DNA of 64,000 nt from Entrophospora sp. SA101 (Eukaryota > Glomeromycota > Glomeromycetes > Entrophosporales > Entrophosporaceae), in contig CAUDNR010001557.1 in NCBI GenBank assembly GCA_958430865.1, forward strand, positions 37,777 through 101,776. Reading direction: 5' to 3'. The notes under the pieces are model-generated. The model was not told where the DNA came from and ran no database searches. It saw only the letters and a program-made list of their open reading frames with translations. Of the stretch, positions 57,550-64,000 are shown one piece after another. A program made the position numbers and the translations under genes. The first letter of the stretch is position 1. The number at the start of each line of letters is the position of its first letter.

Positions 57550-60500
57550 TTTGTTAATGTTTTTTCGAGCGGAAAAAAAAAGGAAATCAATAAATATTAT
57601 GTGATATTGATTATCTAATTATTCGTTATCAACAAGTAACAAACAAACAAACAAGATACAAATTGCGCGGATATCCCATATTGGAAGACGATTCTTCTTT
57701 AATTTTAATTTTTTTATTTTATTTATTAATTATTTGTATAACGTCGTAATTTATTTAACTTTATTAATGAATTTTGGAATTAGTTAATTTAAGCCAAAGA
57801 GCACATGCCTCAAAAGAAATGCCAAGTATACAAATCTTGTAAATGTTAAGAGTTATTAGTTAACGATGATGGTATATTAATAATAATTGCAGAAAAAGAA
57901 TTTACAAGATTGATATGTGTAATCTTTGCTAGAAAAGATTATTAGTTTATAAAATTTTTTTTATACATATAGTTTGTGCAATTAATAATTTTTTTATATA
58001 TAGTTTGCGCAATTGATAATTGCATTTACTGTATAATATAAAACAATTAATTAGTTAGCTCCACAAATTACTCACTACCAGATTTTAACTCAATAGCATC
58101 TTTAATTTCCAAAACACCTTTTGCTGCGTTAACTTTCACCATATTGTAATGGTCGGATAAATTTAGCTCTTTTTCCAGAAGACAAATCTTCTAGTTGATC
58201 TAATAAAATCTACTAAAACAAATAAACAAAGGATAAATTTATTATTTATCAAAAAAATAAATAAAGAAACTTTAAAGCAAATATGATTGATTTTGGACTG
58301 AGATTGACGTAACAAAAAAAAAATTTTACACATTAAAAATTATACATTTAATAATTAATTCTTTGACTACTACTACTTGTGTGATTGATTCAATCATTAA
58401 CACCAAAGGAACAAAATTGATTATCTTGCAATAAAAGCTATTTGTTTGTTTTTTTGATTTTAATATTAATGCATGGTTTCGATTTGTAATGCAAAAATCG
58501 TTTTATTCGTTTTATTCGTTTTATTTTTTGCTCAAATTATTCACTTTATTTTTGCTTAAATTATTTTTTACTCAAATTATTCATTTATTCAAAATAAACC
58601 TTATTCAAATAGAAATCCTAACTACTACTAGAGATATGATATTATTTTAGTACAAAGAACTTTAGAAACATTTAACCAATAACTTAATTACAATGTAAAA
58701 GAGCTATTAGTTTATTATACTATATGATAAAAATACTAAGAATATTACTAACTTATCAGTATGCCAATACCTTGATTATTTTTTTAAAGAATTATCAGAT
58801 TCTGATATTTACTGATACCCCATTACCAATTTGGCATCATTCAACCAGTAAAAAGAGAGCCAATAAATTATATATAAGCATGGGACCCTAAAATTAGCAC
58901 AAAAGAATTTTAAATCATGCATAAACACAACAGCTTGATAGCTTGATTGACATAGTGGTGTAGCTTGCAATTTTTTTATTGTATATTTTAAATATAATTA
59001 ATTATATATCTTTAATAATAAAACAAACATAACTTAGCTGTTTAATCATTTCCTTGCATGTGAATGCCTCCATACATCAAATATTCATGATTATCATCCA
59101 ATACATTTGATGTTATAATTGGCATAACAAACAATTGCATCACCCAAGTAATACCAAGGCCATGCATAAAAATAATGTGTTTCTACCCAGATCTTTAGGT
59201 TCACAAAATAAATTATTTTACCTAATGATCAATTGTAGTTCTTTATAAATAATAAATCTGATGTTATTTGCAAGTGTCAGATTTAATTAAATTTTCCTGT
59301 CACAAACATGTGGGTCGGGTGCTATTTGCACACCCCATAACCATGGGATTTTCCCTTCACAGGTGAGGGTGCCCAATGTTGGTAGGCTTTGAGCAAAACT
59401 TTCCTTATCTTCCTCTCAGACCAGGCTTGGCTGTTACCATGTGCATTGGTCACCTGATATCTAGTGTTTTCATGATGCTTGCTTTATGTTATAGTTCTCT
59501 CACTAAAATAAAGTTTGTGTCTGCTGTCTATTTTAATCTACATAACAAGTAACTAATTGGGAAAAACCCCATTCAGCCCCTACCTAAAATTATAAATTGG
59601 TTAGTATTAAACAGCCTTTCTCTTAACATCAGAGCTAATTCCAATTTCAGGACCATCAATCCTGTTCTAAATTGTGACCTCCTGTGCTTGAAATAAGTTG
59701 CAGATTCTTGTTGCTTTGATGGATCTGGATGTATATGCATTCCTAATGTCACAACTCTTCAAAATACAACTTGGTCACATAGCCATCCTTACCTTAGAGT
59801 TAGAAACGTTGCAGGCAACTTTCAGCCAGCATGATAACAGCCTCCTATGGTCTGGGTACAGCGAGAAAGATTAGTGAAAGTGTCAGACAATTGATGCAGT
59901 TTCTACCGTTTCAATACATCCCAGGGCTACTCCCCCCCCCTAAAATTTAACAACATCATTTTATCATTGGAGCCACGACATAGTTAGATTAGCCTTTGTA
60001 CACAAGGAATTTGTAAGAATGACTGTAAAGTGTTCATGGTTGAATGCATGCTTCAATATCTGCTAATCTAGTAATTTCCTGATAATCAAACATTGCATAT
60101 TGAAATGTTTCTTCTGCAACAGTCAGTCATGCTGTCTTGACATCTTGTAACTATATATATATTTATATATATTGATATTGATACTATTTACACGAAGCAA
60201 AATACCAATCATTCATTTATCATCATCAAGAATCTTATAATTTACCCAGCAAGTTCTACTCTGCATTTTGATTCCATTTAAAATATCTATAAACTAAAAG
60301 ATCATCACGTTATTATTATATCAAGGCAAATAAGAAAAAATACCTCTTTCATTAACAGGAGTCTCATGTTTTGCCACCTTTGAAAAATAAAATTGTTTTT
60401 CCAAGAAAAAAAAATCAATCAATTCATGTCAACAAAAAAAAACCATAAATAATTAATGTGTACGCGTTTGTCAATCAAATAGGCAGAAGTTTATATGATT

Positions 60501-60728
60501 GGCTAATTTTCTGTAGATCATTTCTTAATCTTTGTAATTTAATTGGTTCAATTTTATTAGATGATATTAAAATAAATTCTTATGATTAGTAATCAAACAA
60601 AAAAACCATAGCCGAAGAAATCACCATATTGTATCATCTCATGAGGCTAAAATGTCATCTGCAAATTCTTTAATCATCATTATCATCTTCAAGAATAGAA
60701 TCGGGATCTTCGCCTTCAGCATTACTAT
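57550..60728. other. Long intergenic, repeat-rich region
   Basis: At 58142 on the minus strand a short frame starts MVKVNAAKGVLEIKDAIEL and ends at a GT donor-like site; it could be a first exon but no partner is found. About 58500-58610 repeats TTATTCGTTTTA words as at 14050. About 59280-59530 is GC-richer than its surroundings and looks like a dispersed repeat. On the minus strand about 60240-60390 two exon-like pieces (HETPVNER, DILNGIKMQSRTCW) join in frame across an intron-like gap, recalling a PDE6-delta-like start, but I could not extend them. Confidence 0.35.
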
Positions 60729-61001
60729 TCAAATTAGTTTGATGTAAACTTTTAGAAGTGATTGAACATGTTTATCAACACCACCCTTAATAAAATCTAA
60801 GCAATGCAAGCACTTGGACCCACCTTGGTTAAAACATGTGTTATGATATGCATGGCCACATAGCAATACCCATCCTGTTTCTTCAGTGATTATAGTTTTA
60901 GTAATAAAACAATTGGAAGAATCACAACCATGCAAACTAGGCTTATGCGAAGAGCTATACCCTAAAGGTAGATGACAAAGCCATGCTTCCTTCACTTTCA
61001 T
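60729..61001 (-). CDS. RING-like zinc-finger ORF, probably repeat-derived
   Basis: 90 residues, Met at 61001, with an upstream Ala/Asn/Pro extension in frame. Ligands follow a RING-type order: CDSSNC, then CGHAYHNTC, then CLHC, and the helix after it reads GGVDKHVQSLL. This ending is one I associate with many R. irregularis proteins of unknown, possibly transposon-linked, origin. No catalytic partner domain is visible. Might be the last exon of a larger gene. Confidence 0.4.
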   Translation of the reverse strand: MKVKEAWLCHLPLGYSSSHKPSLHGCDSSNCFITKTIITEETGWVLLCGHAYHNTCFNQGGSKCLHCLDFIKGGVDKHVQSLLKVYIKLI

Positions 61002-61264
61002 TGCTGGAATAGGAATACTGTTTCCTGCATTAGCACTTCCTTCTTAATGGGCGTTTCATAGAAACCTGTGGTGGGATTAAAAATTGGAAGACTGTCTCTT
61101 GCATATAGTGATTGCACATGGTCCTGTAATACTACTAGTAAATGGCATTTTTGTCTTCTAAGTAAAGTATGTCGGGAGTATGATTTTTTTTTTTTTCTTT
61201 TGCACAGTGAATGTCAGTATTATTTTAAAGGCTTTTGTAATAATTTCTATTTTTTTTTTAAACT

Positions 61265-62490
61265 ATATAAATAATATGCGAACTCAATTGAATTTGATCA
61301 GCAAAATTAGCCAATCAGACAACTTCTGCCTATTAAATAAACAAAGAAGAAAGAATTCGTTCCTAAGATTGCTAGGTAAGTGTTTATTAAAGAATGGTGG
61401 TTGTCATCATTCTGGTTTATATTTCCTTCTTATTCTAAGTTCGGAAACACCTCTGAGAGATAAAAAAAATACTGAAAATCATTGCTATTATCCAAAAGAT
61501 GACAAGGGCAAGGAACTGGATAGCAAGTCTAAGAGATTTTATAGATCAATTTTATATTTTTTCAAAAAAGCAACTGAGTGGTCATATACAGCTTTTTGTG
61601 AACATGCATCAAGAAAAGGTTAATCATCCTACACAGAAACTTCATTAAGATGATGTATTCCAGATGTCTTGAAAATGCACTTCGTAATAACAAAATTAAT
61701 AATAAAACTTTTTTATAATTACTGGATCAAGCAAGGGTACATTTACTTCTATGTCATTTTCACAAAATTAGGATGGATATAATTATGAAATATTATCTTA
61801 GTCCATGTAAAGTTCATTTGTTTGGTATTCAAGATGAAGCAATAAGGGAACAAATTAATTATGTTCTTAATGAAAAATGAAATTATAGGAAAAGATCCTA
61901 ATAGCATTCTTAGCATGATTTTAGATGGAATTAAGAAATTGAATAAAGGTGAAAAATTTTAGATTACTTGTGACTATTTAATTTTATTTATATTTGATAA
62001 TTTGTGGTCATTATGAAAGTGTTAAATTGAATTTCATGATTTCTGGACATATTAAATTCAAATGTGATGGTAGTTTTGGCATGATTAAAAAACTCTATAA
62101 GAGAACAAGAGTAGATCGTCTAGACCATGTGGTTGAGGTGGTAAAAAGTGGAAAAAGTTTTCAATACTTAGATATTAAAGCTATTTTGGGAATTTATTTT
62201 AAGAAATTACCAAGTATCCAGAAATATCAACATTTTCTTTTTGAAGCATCAAATTTTGGTACAGTAAAAGTTCAAGAATTTGCTAATGGATCTTTTACTG
62301 AATTCAATTTATTGAAAACTAAGAGAGCAGATCTTTTTGAAGAAATTAAAGCTCTATCTATTTTAATATTGGCACCACCTATTTTGGATTATAAAAGATG
62401 AGAATACCTTTATAATAATAATTGCCCATTTGTCAGAGATAAATTCAAAGATATTACTTGCCCCAAGCCAGCACAAAATGTAATTGAATA
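61265..62490 (+). pseudogene. Transposase-like pseudogene, copy 2
   Basis: The better copy of the family at 10697-12007. Pieces in order: an upstream Lys-rich frame (61276-61623), KVHLFGIQDEA (about 61808), then the longest frame 61994-62401 with LNFMISGHIKFKCDG, RTRVDRLDHVVEVV, KYQHFLFEASNFG and FNLLKTKRA, then after a stop EYLYNNNCPFVRDKFKDIT. Frameshifts and stops break it at least four times. The GHxKF / R.SRVD pattern resembles DUF7869-type transposase-like proteins; this is a tentative call. Confidence 0.55.
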
Positions 62491-64000
62491 ATTTTTACAA
62501 AATTAAAAAGTGTAGATGATAGAATTAACCCTAATAACTAAAATAACTAGAAGGCACAATAGTATTCCACAACCAACCATTCGTAAACTTTCTCTCTTGT
62601 TCTTGTTAAGTTGGTTTTCTAATTTGACTTGGGAAGTTTTATTTAAGCATGTTAGTTGAAATTGCCTCTCTTAATAAATGAATCTGAAATGCTGAAATAG
62701 TTTTTCATAGTTGCTGAAATCAACTTCATTACTTGTCAAAATTATATCCAAAATTATTTGAACACTTTAACTCAATAGCTAACATTCTGGGTATCCAAAA
62801 CTGCTTGCCAAAATTAGTTTTTCAAAAACTATTTCAGCTAACATCCTTAATTTTTTTAGGATCTCTTAATTTTTCAGCTATTCTTTCATTTTCTATGATG
62901 CCAACAAACTTACCAGCTTTATTAAATGGTCTTCCTTCTCCACAGTTTTTACCTCATATTTTTGCAGTTTGAATTTAGAAACAGCACAAAAACAATATTA
63001 TCTTTTTTCACTCCCTTTTCTAGTTCATCTGCTTCAGAAAAGTTATAATTTTTTTGTCATTGATTAACTTGATTTCTTTTCCTATTTGCAGAGAAATATA
63101 AAAGTACATGACAATTAATTCCTTCTTCCATTTTTGTAATACTTCAAATTCTTTTCAAATTGAGGGTTCTAGTGATCATTTGAAACACATTACTCTGGTT
63201 CAATAGCAGTGTATACAAAAGATGTTTCATTATGTAATCTTGTAAATAGTTTACTTCTTTCTGCAATAATATTATCTGCTGTGGGTTTCAAAACCTTTTT
63301 GGTTAATTCTATTTGCTCAGGAGTGGTTGGCTTATACTCTTTTGACATACACTCATTTCCATAACTTTCTTTGTATTTTGGAACTGTGCAAGCCATGAAA
63401 TGAGGGAGGCCTTGACCAGCAAGTTTTTCCAGTTGGTATAATAAATCAGAAGTTCACAGGGTGGTAAACTTTGTCTATACTTTTCATGGTATTATTAGGC
63501 ATGTTACACATGTCTCTCATATTAACATTACACAATGAGATTTACTATTGGGACGGATATTAACAAAAGTAAAAAAACTTCCTACTAAGTCTGATACATA
63601 GCAATCACATAGTAAGTAATGGCACACATAAAAAACCATCACGTGACCGAAATGTAATATAATTGGCACAAACACATTTTTTAAAAAAATGCTTGTATCC
63701 CGAAATTTTGCCTATGAAACAGACTTTTATTTTATAACAAAAAAATTCCTTGCCAAATTTTATTATATATGCTCTTTTGGTTATTGCAAACAATCAAAGT
63801 TTTAATTTATTTTTAGATTTTTGCATTATTAGACAGAGTCACGTGATTGCACTTTGTTTCCTTTTTATGTGCACCATTACTGATCTACCTGCAACCACAC
63901 AAACCTTTTTTATAAAGGACTACACTGCAACAGGAGAGACCGTTCTGGGAACACAAAAATTAACAGGAGGGAACACAAAATTTTAACCCATGCTATTTGT
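62491..64000. other. Repeat-rich end of window with minus-strand remnants
   Basis: Two minus-strand pieces look protein-like: about 62850-62950 (GEGRPFNKAGKFVGIIENE) and 63190-63440 (KLAGQGLPHFMACTVPKY ... ERSKLFTRLHNETSFVYTA). They are interrupted and unassigned. I regard them as remains of one repetitive element. No intact gene is seen. Confidence 0.35.

Noticed and set aside
60240..60390. Possible PDE6-delta-like exons on the minus strand
   Set aside because: Only two short pieces join in frame and the rest of the domain could not be found, so it is kept only as a note.

Overview
The window is eukaryotic, very AT-rich and repeat-rich, with small GT-AG introns and genes separated by kilobases of decayed transposons. 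The gene content points to an arbuscular mycorrhizal fungus of the Glomeromycotina, most likely Rhizophagus irregularis or a close relative: several MATA-HMG-like HMG-box genes, a Rhizophagus-type kinase exon with paired CxxC motifs, and lineage-expanded hypothetical families. This assignment is inferred from recognised families, not from a search. A run of 10 Ns at 12369-12378 shows that this is a scaffold.

Layout. 1-2.3 kb: a minus-strand kinase-like 5' exon, duplicated as a perfect 804-bp tandem repeat. 6.4-7.7 kb: a three-exon acidic, coiled-coil hypothetical gene. 8-15.4 kb: a transposon graveyard with fold-back elements, hAT relics, a nested insertion complex at 10.7-12.0 kb and a LINE/hAT chimera after the gap. 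15.7 kb and 22.4 kb: two intact HMG-box genes on opposite strands, separated by a Tc1/mariner relic that is cut by a hAT-like element. 27-34 kb: a secreted subtilase, a short tropomyosin gene, an inverted copy of the tropomyosin promoter and first exon about 5 kb away, and a coiled-coil gene tail-to-tail with tropomyosin. 36.3-38.1 kb: a seven-exon minus-strand gene of a Rhizophagus-expanded family. 39.0 kb: a small Asn/Gln-rich gene made of two 65-residue repeats. 40.4-49.3 kb: four more HMG-box loci, one intact with a tandemly expanded C-terminus and three decayed. 52.6-54.6 kb: an alpha/beta hydrolase followed by a truncated tandem copy. 54.8-57.5 kb: a 13-exon citrate synthase of the bacterial/glyoxysomal type ending in the peroxisomal signal SKL. 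58-64 kb: more repeats, including a RING-like ORF and a second copy of the transposase-like family seen at 10.7-12.0 kb.

How the genes relate. The six HMG-box loci form one family that spread with non-coding flanks by segmental duplication. The citrate synthase, if functional, would be a glyoxylate-cycle enzyme in peroxisomes, which fits a fungus that lives on host-derived lipid. The remaining genes are unrelated neighbours. Single-base disruptions in multi-exon genes occur mostly in or next to A/T homopolymers and always restore a coherent reading when one base is added, so assembly error is at least as likely as pseudogenisation for those genes.
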